Source: Sinomicrobium weinanense (GTDB lineage Bacteria; Bacteroidota; Bacteroidia; Flavobacteriales; Flavobacteriaceae). From it: a stretch of 64,000 bases of DNA. This document shows positions 35,388 to 44,219 of this stretch, piece by piece (the first letter of the stretch is position 1; every line of letters begins with the position of its first letter). Made by a program: the position numbers and the translations under genes. The notes below the pieces were generated by a model that was not told where the DNA came from, made no database searches, and worked only from the letters and a program-made list of their open reading frames with translations. The stretch lies in NCBI RefSeq assembly GCF_018863395.1, contig NZ_JAHKRR010000004.1, positions 583,761 through 647,760 of the forward strand, read 5' to 3'.

Positions 35388-37865
35388 ATGGCAAAGAATT
35401 TAGTGATCGTAGAGTCGCCTGCCAAGGCAAAGACCATAGAGAAATTCCTGGGGAAGGACTATAAGGTAGCGTCCAGTTACGGACATATATCGGACCTGCC
35501 TTCCAAGGAGCTTGGCGTGGATGTCGACAAAGAGTTTAAACCTAAATATATCGTTTCCAAGGACAAGAAAGAGGTTGTTAAACAACTGAAAAGCCTCGCT
35601 TCCAAGGCCGATATGGTCTGGCTCGCGAGTGATGAGGACCGGGAAGGGGAAGCGATAGCCTGGCACCTTGCGGAACAGTTGAAGCTGGACCATTCGAAGG
35701 TGAAGCGTATTGTGTTTAATGCGATCACCAAAAATGCCATCCTGAAAGCCATAGAAAATCCCAGGGGGATCGATTATAACCTGGTCAATGCCCAACAGGC
35801 CAGGCGAGTGCTGGACCGGCTGGTGGGATATGAACTTTCGCCCGTACTCTGGAAAAAGATAAAAAGTGGCCTTTCTGCCGGAAGGGTACAATCTGTTGCA
35901 GTAAGGCTCATTGTAGAGCGCGAACGTGAAATAAACGGCTTTACCCCGGAAGTGTCTTTCCGCGTGGTTGCCGAGTTCAAAACCGGGGACGGGAAGGTCT
36001 TTAAGGCCAGATTACCCAAATCCTTTGCCACCAGAGAGGAAGCTAAAAAATTCCTGGAAAGCAATATCGGTGCGGATTTCAAGGTGGCCAATCTCGAAAC
36101 CAAACCTGCAAAGAAAACCCCGGCACCGCCGTTTACGACTTCAACCCTGCAACAGGAAGCCTCCAGGAAGCTGTATTTTTCTGTAAGCAAGACCATGAAC
36201 ATGGCACAACGGCTTTACGAGGCAGGGCTTATTACCTATATGAGGACAGACAGCGTAAACCTCTCGCCCGAAGCCATAGCAGCAACGAAAGAAGAAATAG
36301 AACGGGAGTTTGGCAGCAAGTACAGCAAACCCAGGAATTTTTCACAAAAGACCAAAGGAGCACAGGAAGCGCACGAAGCCATCAGGCCTACCGATATTTC
36401 CCGTCATTCCGTACCCGTGGATAGAGACCAGGCCAGGCTCTACGACCTGATCTGGAAACGTACCATAGCCTCGCAAATGAGCGATGCCCTGCTTGAACGG
36501 ACCCAGGTGAAAATAGAGGCCAGTACGCATAAAGAGCAATTTACGGCCAATGGTGAGGTCCTTAAATTCGACGGTTTCCTGAAGGTATATATAGAAGGTA
36601 CGGACGAAGAGGACGAAGAACAGGCAGGTTTGCTCCCGGCACTGGCAGTGGGCGATGCTGTTTTTAACAGGTATATGACCGCTACACAGCGGTTCTCCAG
36701 GGCACCTTACCGATATACGGAAGCCTCCCTGGTGAAAAAACTCGAGGAACTGGGTATCGGCCGGCCATCTACCTACGCACCTACCATATCTACCATTCAA
36801 AACAGGGGGTATATAGAAAAGGGAAGCGTAGAAGGAACAGAACGGAAATACCTCCAGTTTACTCTGAAGAAAGAGCAGGTAGAAGAAAAGACCCTTTCGG
36901 AAATTACAGGGTCGGACAAGGGAAAACTCGTGCCTACGGATATCGGGATGATCGTCAACGACTTCCTGGTAAACCATTTTGAAAACATACTGGACTACAA
37001 TTTTACAGCCAAAGTAGAACAGGATTTTGACGATATAGCGTCCGGACAGGAAGATTGGACCCTGATAATGAAGAACTTTTACAAGGATTTTCATCCGCAG
37101 GTAAAAAATGTAGAGCAAAATGCAGACCGCGAAACCGGAGAGCGTATCCTGGGGACTGACCCGGAGACCGGAAGACAGGTAAGCGTGCGTCTTGGCCGTT
37201 TCGGTCCCATGGTGCAGATCGGGGTGGCAGACGAAGAGGAAAAACCGAAATTTGCCAGCCTGTTGCCCGAACAGACCATAGACAGCATTACGCTCGAAGA
37301 GGCATTGGGACTGTTTGCACTCCCGCGGACGCTGGGCGAATACGAAGGAAAAACCGTAGAAGCCAATGTAGGGAGGTACGGGCCTTATGTACGTTATAAC
37401 AATGCTTTTATATCTCTTGGAAAAGGAGAAGATGTGTTTGAAGTGACCCTCGAACAGGCCATAGAGCTCATCAAGGCCAAACAAAAGGCCGATGCCCCCA
37501 TTGCCACTTATAAAGGAAAAGACGTAACCAAAGGAAAAGGGCGTTTTGGCCCTTTCATAAAATGGGATGGTATCTTTATCAATGTAAACAAGAAGTACGA
37601 TTTTGACAATCTCTCACAGTCGGATATCGGGCAGTTGATCGAGGACAAGCTGAAAAAAGAGGCCGAAAAAGTAGTGCAGGAATGGGCCGATGAAGGCATC
37701 AGGGTAGAAAAGGCCCGATGGGGAAGGCACAATATTATAAAAGGAAAGACCAAGGTGGAGCTGCCCAAAGAAGTGGATGCAGCCAAACTGAGCCTCGAAG
37801 AGGTAAAGGACATCCTGGACAAAAAAACGCCGAAAAAGAAAAAGGCGACGAAGAAAAAAAAATAA
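35388..37865 (+). CDS. topA: DNA topoisomerase I
   Basis: An 825-residue type IA topoisomerase that relaxes negative supercoils. N-terminal TOPRIM (LVIVESPAKAKTIEKFLG; DEDREGEAIAWHL). The catalytic tyrosine is Y284 in GLITYMRTDS. The C-terminus has topoisomerase repeats (GRFGPMVQIG, GRYGPYVRYN, GRFGPFIKW) instead of Cys4 zinc ribbons, followed by a Lys-rich tail (TPKKKKATKKKK). Upstream of the arginase-like gene and the gld cluster, as in other flavobacteria. Confidence 0.98.
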   Translation: MAKNLVIVESPAKAKTIEKFLGKDYKVASSYGHISDLPSKELGVDVDKEFKPKYIVSKDKKEVVKQLKSLASKADMVWLASDEDREGEAIAWHLAEQLKLDHSKVKRIVFNAITKNAILKAIENPRGIDYNLVNAQQARRVLDRLVGYELSPVLWKKIKSGLSAGRVQSVAVRLIVEREREINGFTPEVSFRVVAEFKTGDGKVFKARLPKSFATREEAKKFLESNIGADFKVANLETKPAKKTPAPPFTTSTLQQEASRKLYFSVSKTMNMAQRLYEAGLITYMRTDSVNLSPEAIAATKEEIEREFGSKYSKPRNFSQKTKGAQEAHEAIRPTDISRHSVPVDRDQARLYDLIWKRTIASQMSDALLERTQVKIEASTHKEQFTANGEVLKFDGFLKVYIEGTDEEDEEQAGLLPALAVGDAVFNRYMTATQRFSRAPYRYTEASLVKKLEELGIGRPSTYAPTISTIQNRGYIEKGSVEGTERKYLQFTLKKEQVEEKTLSEITGSDKGKLVPTDIGMIVNDFLVNHFENILDYNFTAKVEQDFDDIASGQEDWTLIMKNFYKDFHPQVKNVEQNADRETGERILGTDPETGRQVSVRLGRFGPMVQIGVADEEEKPKFASLLPEQTIDSITLEEALGLFALPRTLGEYEGKTVEANVGRYGPYVRYNNAFISLGKGEDVFEVTLEQAIELIKAKQKADAPIATYKGKDVTKGKGRFGPFIKWDGIFINVNKKYDFDNLSQSDIGQLIEDKLKKEAEKVVQEWADEGIRVEKARWGRHNIIKGKTKVELPKEVDAAKLSLEEVKDILDKKTPKKKKATKKKK

Positions 37866-37873
37866 ATACAAAT

Positions 37874-37916
37874 GTAGAGATGCACAGCCTGCCCCGGCTG
37901 GAGCCGTGCGTCTCCA
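37874..37916. repeat. inverted repeat after topA (GTAGAGA / TCTCCAC)
   Basis: GTAGAGATGCACAGCC pairs imperfectly with GGAGCCGTGCGTCTCCAC. It is the intergenic relative of the palindrome embedded in copA at 24464-24488 and may also end topA transcription. Confidence 0.6.
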
Positions 37917-38000
37917 CGAGAAGGCGCCTTTATATTCGGTTAAGACGCCATAAACAGAATAAATTAGGATACGAACCCAATCTTGAAAGTAACTGATCGT

Positions 38001-39161
38001 ATGGATTTTGAGTTTTTGTCCCCGGTGAGTACAGTGGTATTGGCGCACAGCCAGCTGTTATCCAGGCAAAGTATAGGGAAATATATGTATGTGCATTCCG
38101 AACAGGATGGATTCCCGGAACTGGACCATGTGCAACTGGCGATCATCGGCGTCAATGAAACGAGGAATGTCTCGATACCGGCGCAGGAAAAGCCCGATCT
38201 CGATGAGATAAGAATACAGCTCTACCAGCTCTTTGCCGGAAACTGGAACAACAATATTGCCGACCTGGGCGATATAGAGCCGGGAGAAACCGTAGAAGAC
38301 ACCTACTTTGCGGTGAAAACCGTGGTGGAGGGCCTGGTGAAAAACCGTATAGTACCGATTATCATTGGAGGAGGGCAGGACATAACCTATGCCACCTACC
38401 GCGCTTTTGACAAGCTGGAACAAATGGTAAACCTGGTAGCAATAGACAGCAAGTTCGATTTCGGGTCGTCCGATGAACTTATTTCTTCCGGTTCCTATAT
38501 GAGCAAGATCATAGTGGAGCAGCCCAACAACCTTTTCAATTTCTGCAACCTGGGCTATCAGACCTATTTTAATGCCCAGGAGGAAATAGACCTTATGGAC
38601 AAACTTTTCTTCGATGCCTACCGGCTTGGTACCGTAGCCGAGGATATTTCCATTGTAGAGCCCGTGTTCCGCGATGCCGATGTGGTGAGCCTGGACATGA
38701 CCGCTGTGAGGGCCAGTGATCTCGGTAATGCTTCAGGGACCTTCCCGAATGGTTTTGACGGCCGTGAAATATGTGCCATTGCCCGGTATGCAGGGATCAG
38801 CGACAAGGTTTCCGTATTTGGGGTTTACGAAAACCGGAATACCCGGATAAACGCCCAGCTTACGGCACAGATCATCTGGTATTTTATAGAAGGGTATAAT
38901 TTCAGGAAGAAAGATTATCCGTTTACCGGTGTTCAGAATTATGAGAAATACATGGTTCCGATGGAAGATCAGGAGCTGTGTTTTTACAAAAGCGATATCT
39001 CCGGAAGGTGGTGGATAGAAGTGCCAATTATTGGAGAGATGAATAATAAATTAAAAAGACATACGTTATTACCATGCACCCATAAAGATTATTTAGACGC
39101 CTGTAACGAAGTCATCCCCGAGCGTTGGTGGAAGGCATACAAGAAAACGGCGATAGGGTAG
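38001..39161 (+). CDS. degenerate arginase/formimidoylglutamase-fold protein
   Basis: A 386-residue ureohydrolase-fold protein. The three metal motifs are recognisable but altered: GGDHS has become G-G-G-Q126-D, DAHxD has become D149-S-K151-F-D153, and SxDxDxxDP has become SLD232-M-T234-AVRASD. Three of the six manganese ligands are therefore lost (His to Gln, His to Lys, Asp to Thr), so it is probably not an active hydrolase. The gene lies between topA and gldK, 108 bp before gldK, an order known in flavobacteria. Start ATG 38001 rather than TTG 37983. Confidence 0.85.
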   Translation: MDFEFLSPVSTVVLAHSQLLSRQSIGKYMYVHSEQDGFPELDHVQLAIIGVNETRNVSIPAQEKPDLDEIRIQLYQLFAGNWNNNIADLGDIEPGETVEDTYFAVKTVVEGLVKNRIVPIIIGGGQDITYATYRAFDKLEQMVNLVAIDSKFDFGSSDELISSGSYMSKIIVEQPNNLFNFCNLGYQTYFNAQEEIDLMDKLFFDAYRLGTVAEDISIVEPVFRDADVVSLDMTAVRASDLGNASGTFPNGFDGREICAIARYAGISDKVSVFGVYENRNTRINAQLTAQIIWYFIEGYNFRKKDYPFTGVQNYEKYMVPMEDQELCFYKSDISGRWWIEVPIIGEMNNKLKRHTLLPCTHKDYLDACNEVIPERWWKAYKKTAIG

Positions 39162-39269
39162 AACTCCGGTATGGGATGCTTTTGAGCACTGAAAAACATC
39201 TGAATGACCTTGTTCTGAATAGTGAAGTAGTATGCTTGAATTTTTAAACTATAATTAACCAAAGAACGA

Positions 39270-40622
39270 ATGAAAAAACTATTGTTTGTTATAACCCTGG
39301 GATTATTTCTTTATAGTTGCGGTAAAAAGGACAGGGGAGAACTGGTTGGAGTAGGTGGAAAACGATGGCACCCGGAAAAGCCATTTGGGATGACCCTGGT
39401 ACCCGGGGGCTCCTTTATTATGGGTAAATCCGAAGCCGATGTGTCCGGAGGAATGAATGCCCCTACCAAAACCGTTACGGTACGATCGTTTTATATGGAC
39501 GAGACCGAAATTACCAATAGTGAATACCGGCAGTTCGTAGAATGGGTAAAAGATTCCACAATACGGACAAAACTCGCCATCCTTGCCGACTACGAGGGGC
39601 TTACCCCGGATGACGGCGGTATAGGGGATTATGCCTTTATGGATGCCGATACTTCCAAACTTTCTGCCTATGACAAATATATGCTCAATAATTACGAGGG
39701 TATGGGAGAGACTGGTTTTGAAGGAAGAATGCTGAACAAGAAACCGAGACTTATCTGGGATACCTCCAAATATCCCGACGAATATTATACCGAAGTCATG
39801 GACTCCATGTATCTCTCCATGGAAGAATCCTATAACGGCTATCGAACCCTGGACGTAACGAAGTTAAAATATAAGTATACCTGGATGGATATTCAAGCTG
39901 CGGCCAAAATGAAAAAAGGCAGCAGAAAAGATTTCGTGAAGACCGAAGAACTGAATATCTATCCGGATACCACAGTGTGGATCAAGGATTTCTACTATTC
40001 CTATAACGAACCCATGCACAACGACTACTTCTGGCACGATGCATACAGCGAATACCCGGTAGTAGGCGTTTCCTGGAAACAGGCCAAGGCTTTCTGTAAC
40101 TGGAGAACCAAGTATAAGAACGACTTCCAGAAAGCCAGGGGCAAAGGTTTTGTAAACCAGTTCAGGCTTCCTATCGAAGCAGAATGGGAATACGCCGCCC
40201 GCGGGGGACTGGAATCAGGGACTTATCCCTGGGGAGGGCCTTACCTGATGGATGAAAGAGGATGCTTCCTTGCAAACTTCAAGCCCAACAGGGGAGACTA
40301 TGCCGCGGACGACGCTCTCTATACCGTAGAGGCCAAGTCTTACGAACCCAATGACTACGGGCTTTACAATATGGCAGGAAATGTATCGGAATGGACCAAT
40401 TCTGCCTATGATGCCAATTCATATGATTATGCATCAACAATGAACCCCAATGCCTACGACGAACGAAACAAGAGAAAGGTGATCCGGGGAGGTTCCTGGA
40501 AAGATGTAGCCTATTTTTTACAGGTCAGTACACGGGATTTTGAATACCAGGATTCTGCGCGTAGCTATATAGGTTTCCGTACCGTACAGGATTATATGGG
40601 AACTAACGAGACCGGAAGATAG
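39270..40622 (+). CDS. gldK: gliding motility / T9SS lipoprotein GldK
   Basis: A 450-residue lipoprotein with lipobox LYSC (about residue 17). The body is a formylglycine-generating-enzyme/sulfatase-modifying fold (GMTLVPGGSFIMGKSE, EWEYAARGG, NMAGNVSEW, VIRGGSWKD). GldK (PorK) forms the outer-membrane-associated periplasmic ring of the type IX secretion system together with GldN; it is structural rather than enzymatic. First gene of gldKLMN. Confidence 0.97.
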   Translation: MKKLLFVITLGLFLYSCGKKDRGELVGVGGKRWHPEKPFGMTLVPGGSFIMGKSEADVSGGMNAPTKTVTVRSFYMDETEITNSEYRQFVEWVKDSTIRTKLAILADYEGLTPDDGGIGDYAFMDADTSKLSAYDKYMLNNYEGMGETGFEGRMLNKKPRLIWDTSKYPDEYYTEVMDSMYLSMEESYNGYRTLDVTKLKYKYTWMDIQAAAKMKKGSRKDFVKTEELNIYPDTTVWIKDFYYSYNEPMHNDYFWHDAYSEYPVVGVSWKQAKAFCNWRTKYKNDFQKARGKGFVNQFRLPIEAEWEYAARGGLESGTYPWGGPYLMDERGCFLANFKPNRGDYAADDALYTVEAKSYEPNDYGLYNMAGNVSEWTNSAYDANSYDYASTMNPNAYDERNKRKVIRGGSWKDVAYFLQVSTRDFEYQDSARSYIGFRTVQDYMGTNETGR

Positions 40623-40680
40623 GCGGGAGAGCTACTGGAGTAATTAAAAACTAATATAACACAAATCAACTATTACCATC

Positions 40681-41334
40681 ATGGCAAGATCTAAATCGAA
40701 TAAGCAGCTGTTTAATTTGGCCTATAGTCTGGGCGCATCTATTGTAATCTTAGGAGCACTGTTTAAATTAAACCACTGGGAACTCGGGTTCCTGGACGGA
40801 ACTCTGCTTCTGGCCATAGGGCTTATCACGGAGGCATTGATATTTGCCATTTCGGCCTTTGAACCGGTCGATGAGGACGTGGACTGGAGCTTGGTTTATC
40901 CCGAACTCGACGGCGGAGAAGCCAGAAAGAAGGAGAAGAAGGCCCAGGAAGAAGTGGTTGAGGCCGAAGGATTGCTCTCCAGAAAGCTGGACGACCTGCT
41001 TAAGGAAGCCAAAATAGATGCAACGCTGATGAGCAGCCTGGGGCACAGCATACGTAATTTCGAGGGAGCTGCAAAAAATATGGCCCCTACCGTAGATGCC
41101 ATTTCATCTACCAGAAAATACAGTGAGGAACTTTCCGTGGCCGCAGCACAGATGGAATCGCTCAACAGCCTGTATAAAGTGCAACTGGAAAGTGCCGGAA
41201 GACAAGCCGCCATTAACGAAGAAGTAGCCAATAATGCCGGAAGACTCAAAGAACAAATGGAGTCTCTTACTTCTAACCTTTCGTCCCTGAACAATGTTTA
41301 CGGAGGAATGTTATCGGCTATGAACAAGCACTAA
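40681..41334 (+). CDS. gldL: gliding motility / T9SS motor protein GldL
   Basis: A 217-residue inner-membrane protein with two TM helices at about 12-30 and 40-60. Charged residues inside the membrane, K29 and E51, correspond to the pair known to be needed for proton-driven motion in F. johnsoniae GldL (K27, E49 there). A long cytoplasmic coiled-coil tail follows (about 85-217). Forms the rotary/proton-channel motor with GldM. Intact. Confidence 0.97.
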   Translation: MARSKSNKQLFNLAYSLGASIVILGALFKLNHWELGFLDGTLLLAIGLITEALIFAISAFEPVDEDVDWSLVYPELDGGEARKKEKKAQEEVVEAEGLLSRKLDDLLKEAKIDATLMSSLGHSIRNFEGAAKNMAPTVDAISSTRKYSEELSVAAAQMESLNSLYKVQLESAGRQAAINEEVANNAGRLKEQMESLTSNLSSLNNVYGGMLSAMNKH

Positions 41335-41372
41335 TTAGTAGTCATCCAAACCAAAAATCAAACTAATTAGAA

Positions 41373-42941
41373 ATGGCAGCTCAGAACTTATCACCACGTC
41401 AAAAGATGATCAACCTCATGTACCTGGTCTTTATAGCCATGCTCGCTATAAACATGGGTAAAGAGGTATTGTCGGCTTTTGGCCTGTTGAATGAAAAATT
41501 AGAGGCTTCAAACGTTAAAGCCACCACAGATAATACAATGGCTCTGGAAGGGCTAGCCAGGTTGGCAGGCGAAAAACCGGACAGGTACAGGCCTGTGCTG
41601 GAAAAAGCCAATCAGATCAAAGAGACTTCGGCAGATTATTACGCCTATCTGGAGGAGCTGAAAACGGAGATGACCGAGAATCTTAACGACAAGCAGGACT
41701 ACGAAAAAATGGACCAGCCCAAATTCCTGGACAAAAAATTCTTCAGGGGGGGCGGAAAATATACCGACGAAGGCCAGGAGTTTGTAGATAAGATAGATAA
41801 TTACAGGGAGACCGTAATGGAAATCCTGGGAGAAGAGAATTTTAGCGAGATAAAGAGTTCCGTAGCAGGAAGGTTCTCTACGGGCGAGAACGGAAAGGCC
41901 GAGAACAGGGACGGAAAGAAGATAGATTGGCTGAACTACAATTTTGAAGGATTCCCCCTGGTAGCTTCGCTGACCAAGATCACTCAGATGCAGACCGATA
42001 TAAAGACCACGGAGAGTGAAATTTTTGGTGCCATGCTTGGAGAAGAGCTCAGCAGCGAGGTATCCATGACCAACTATACCACCCTGCTGGAACAGCCTAA
42101 GTCTGCATACTATCAGGGTGAGGTTTTCGACGGTGCCGTAGTTCTGGGAAGAACCGATGCCACGACCAAACCTCACGAGGTAGAACTTTATCTCGACGGG
42201 AAAAAACTCACGGAAGACGACTATAGCCTCGACGGAGGTAAAGTAAAACTCAATGTGAGTTCAGGTAGCCCGGGCGATCACAAGCTGGAGGGAAAACTGA
42301 TATTTATGCAAAATGAAGAACCTATTGAAGTACCGGTTTCCTCAACTTTTGCCACCATTACCAAACCCAACGCAGCGGTGATCTCTGCCGATAAGATGAA
42401 TGTGGTATATCGCGGTGTATCCAACCCTATCACCATTTCCATACCCGGAATCCCGGACAACAAGGTTTCGGCCTCTGCCACCGGACTTACAAGGGTCTCC
42501 GGAAGCAAGTATACAATGCGTCCCGGTAGCGGAAGAACAGTAAATATCTCAGCGAGTGGTACTCTGCCGGACGGACAGCGTATCAGCACCACTTCCGAAT
42601 TCCGTATCAAGGATGTGCCAAGGCCTTCCGGAACCATACGGGGAGAATCGGGAGAGGTGAGCATGCCGCGATCCAGCCTGGAAAAATCAACGGTGGGCGC
42701 TATACTGGAAGACTTTGACTTTGACCTGAACCTCGGTATACGAGGATTTAAATTCAAGGTTCCCGGACAGCCTACGGTGTCTGTAAGTGGCAATAGACTG
42801 GACGGTAAGGCCAGAAGCGTACTGAAAAGAGCCCGAAGAGGCGATGCCGTTCAGATATTCGACATCCAGGCATATATTACCGGAAATACCGGATACAGAT
42901 TGAAAAAAGTGTCGCCGGTAGTTATTCAGCTTACCAATTAA
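41373..42941 (+). CDS. gldM: gliding motility / T9SS motor shaft protein GldM
   Basis: A 522-residue protein with one N-terminal TM (MYLVFIAMLAINMGKEVL, residues 13-30) and a large periplasmic part of four consecutive domains, typical of GldM/PorM (513 residues in F. johnsoniae). GldM crosses the periplasm and carries torque from GldL to the GldK/GldN ring. 38 bp after gldL. Confidence 0.97.
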   Translation: MAAQNLSPRQKMINLMYLVFIAMLAINMGKEVLSAFGLLNEKLEASNVKATTDNTMALEGLARLAGEKPDRYRPVLEKANQIKETSADYYAYLEELKTEMTENLNDKQDYEKMDQPKFLDKKFFRGGGKYTDEGQEFVDKIDNYRETVMEILGEENFSEIKSSVAGRFSTGENGKAENRDGKKIDWLNYNFEGFPLVASLTKITQMQTDIKTTESEIFGAMLGEELSSEVSMTNYTTLLEQPKSAYYQGEVFDGAVVLGRTDATTKPHEVELYLDGKKLTEDDYSLDGGKVKLNVSSGSPGDHKLEGKLIFMQNEEPIEVPVSSTFATITKPNAAVISADKMNVVYRGVSNPITISIPGIPDNKVSASATGLTRVSGSKYTMRPGSGRTVNISASGTLPDGQRISTTSEFRIKDVPRPSGTIRGESGEVSMPRSSLEKSTVGAILEDFDFDLNLGIRGFKFKVPGQPTVSVSGNRLDGKARSVLKRARRGDAVQIFDIQAYITGNTGYRLKKVSPVVIQLTN

Positions 42942-42987
42942 GACCGGTTTATCCCGCACTTTTTTATGACCTTATAACTGTGCACGT

Positions 42988-43038
42988 ACCGGGTTTGTGG
43001 AGAACTCCACAGACCCGGTTCAGGACAGCTATGTCCTG
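42988..43038 (+). promoter_or_regulatory. two stem-loops between gldM and gldN
   Basis: Hairpin 1 pairs ACCGGGTTTGTGGAG (42988-43002) with CTCCACAGACCCGGT (43005-43019), one mismatch. Hairpin 2 pairs CAGGACA (43021-43027) with TGTCCTG (43032-43038). No T-run follows, so they more likely tune mRNA stability or partial termination ahead of gldN. Confidence 0.6.
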
Positions 43039-43088
43039 AGCCTGCACAGGTACAGCAGTAAATCAATAATATAAATCATGTAAAAATT

Positions 43089-43988
43089 ATGAATTGGAGA
43101 GTTACTACCCCGCTTTCCCTGGTCTTTTGTATATGTTCTCATTTCTCCTTCGGACAAGCTAACCTGCTCAACGCAAAGAAGCCCGAAGAGATCGGGGTGA
43201 AAACAGAAAGACAAAAAGAAGCAGATAACGATGAGCCCATGGATTACGGTTATGTAGACGACCGTGATGTCATGTGGTCAAAAACCACCTGGGAGGTCAT
43301 AGATCTCGACGAAAGGGTGAATTTCCCGATGTACTATCCCATAGAACCCATAAGGGAATCGAACAGGAAATCACTGTATGATGTCTTTGTAACCGCTATT
43401 AAAGACAGCGTACTTACAGATATTTATGTAGATTCGTATTTCACGGAAAAAAGGAAATTCGAAGACCTGGACGCCACGCTTTCCAGCATCGATACTACCG
43501 ACCTGGGGTATGAGCAGCTCAATGCCGGCGAGGCATTGTCCCCGGAATATGTAGACCGGAGAGACATTACTGCGGCAGATATCGTGGAATACCGTATTAA
43601 AGGAGTGTGGTATTTCGATAAACGCCAGGGCGAACTGAAATACCGGCTGCTGGCTATCGCGCCTGTTGCCCCCGATGTTAACTTTATCGATTCTGGTGTG
43701 GACGACGGGTCCAACCTGGTCGAGTTGTTCTGGGTATGGTATCCCAGTGCACGGCAAATACTTCATGAGGCCAAGGCGTTTAACAATAAGAATTCCGCCG
43801 CACCCTTGTCTTTCGACACCCTGTTGAACACGAGAAGGTTCAATGCCACCATTTACAAAGAAGACAATGTTCACGGAGACAGGTCTATCAAGGACTATAT
43901 TGTGGATAATTCCCTGTTCCAGTTGATGGAAGGCCATAGGATAAAAGAAGAGATCAGAGGGTTTGAAGAAGATATATGGACAAATTGA
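43089..43988 (+). CDS. gldN: gliding motility / T9SS protein GldN
   Basis: A 299-residue periplasmic protein with a cleavable signal peptide (LSLVFCICSHFSFGQ). The mature domain matches GldN/PorN, containing DVMWSKTTWEVIDLDERVNFPMYYP. Partner of GldK in the ring complex. 147 bp after gldM, a larger gap than in the rest of the operon, containing two stem-loops. A terminator follows at 44035-44073. Confidence 0.96.
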   Translation: MNWRVTTPLSLVFCICSHFSFGQANLLNAKKPEEIGVKTERQKEADNDEPMDYGYVDDRDVMWSKTTWEVIDLDERVNFPMYYPIEPIRESNRKSLYDVFVTAIKDSVLTDIYVDSYFTEKRKFEDLDATLSSIDTTDLGYEQLNAGEALSPEYVDRRDITAADIVEYRIKGVWYFDKRQGELKYRLLAIAPVAPDVNFIDSGVDDGSNLVELFWVWYPSARQILHEAKAFNNKNSAAPLSFDTLLNTRRFNATIYKEDNVHGDRSIKDYIVDNSLFQLMEGHRIKEEIRGFEEDIWTN

Positions 43989-44034
43989 CCGGGATTTTAT
44001 CTTCCCGTTATCCGAATAAAAACACTTATCACAC

Positions 44035-44073
44035 AACGCTTCCTCATCAACCGGGGAAGCGTTTTTGTTTTTA
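44035..44073 (+). terminator. terminator of the gldKLMN operon
   Basis: AACGCTTCC (44035-44043) pairs with GGAAGCGTT (44055-44063), followed by TTTTGTTTTT, 47 bp after the gldN stop. Confidence 0.85.
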
Positions 44074-44219
44074 TATGGGTTGTCTTGGTGGGAACTTTCT
44101 ATACGGAGGTATTGATAAGGATTATTCTTATGTTGAATTTCAGTTATATTAAAGAGGCCGGGATTCCAGGCAGCCGATACGTTGCTCCTGCATGGCACCC
44201 GACCCGGTGATGGAGAGCC

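Noticed and set aside
36342..37484. 380-codon minus-strand frame opposite topA
   Set aside because: Shadow of topA, which has a complete set of type IA motifs in the other strand.
44193..44210. TGGCACCCGACCCGG as a sigma-54 promoter
   Set aside because: The -12 GC is missing at the required spacing and it lies downstream of both neighbouring genes.
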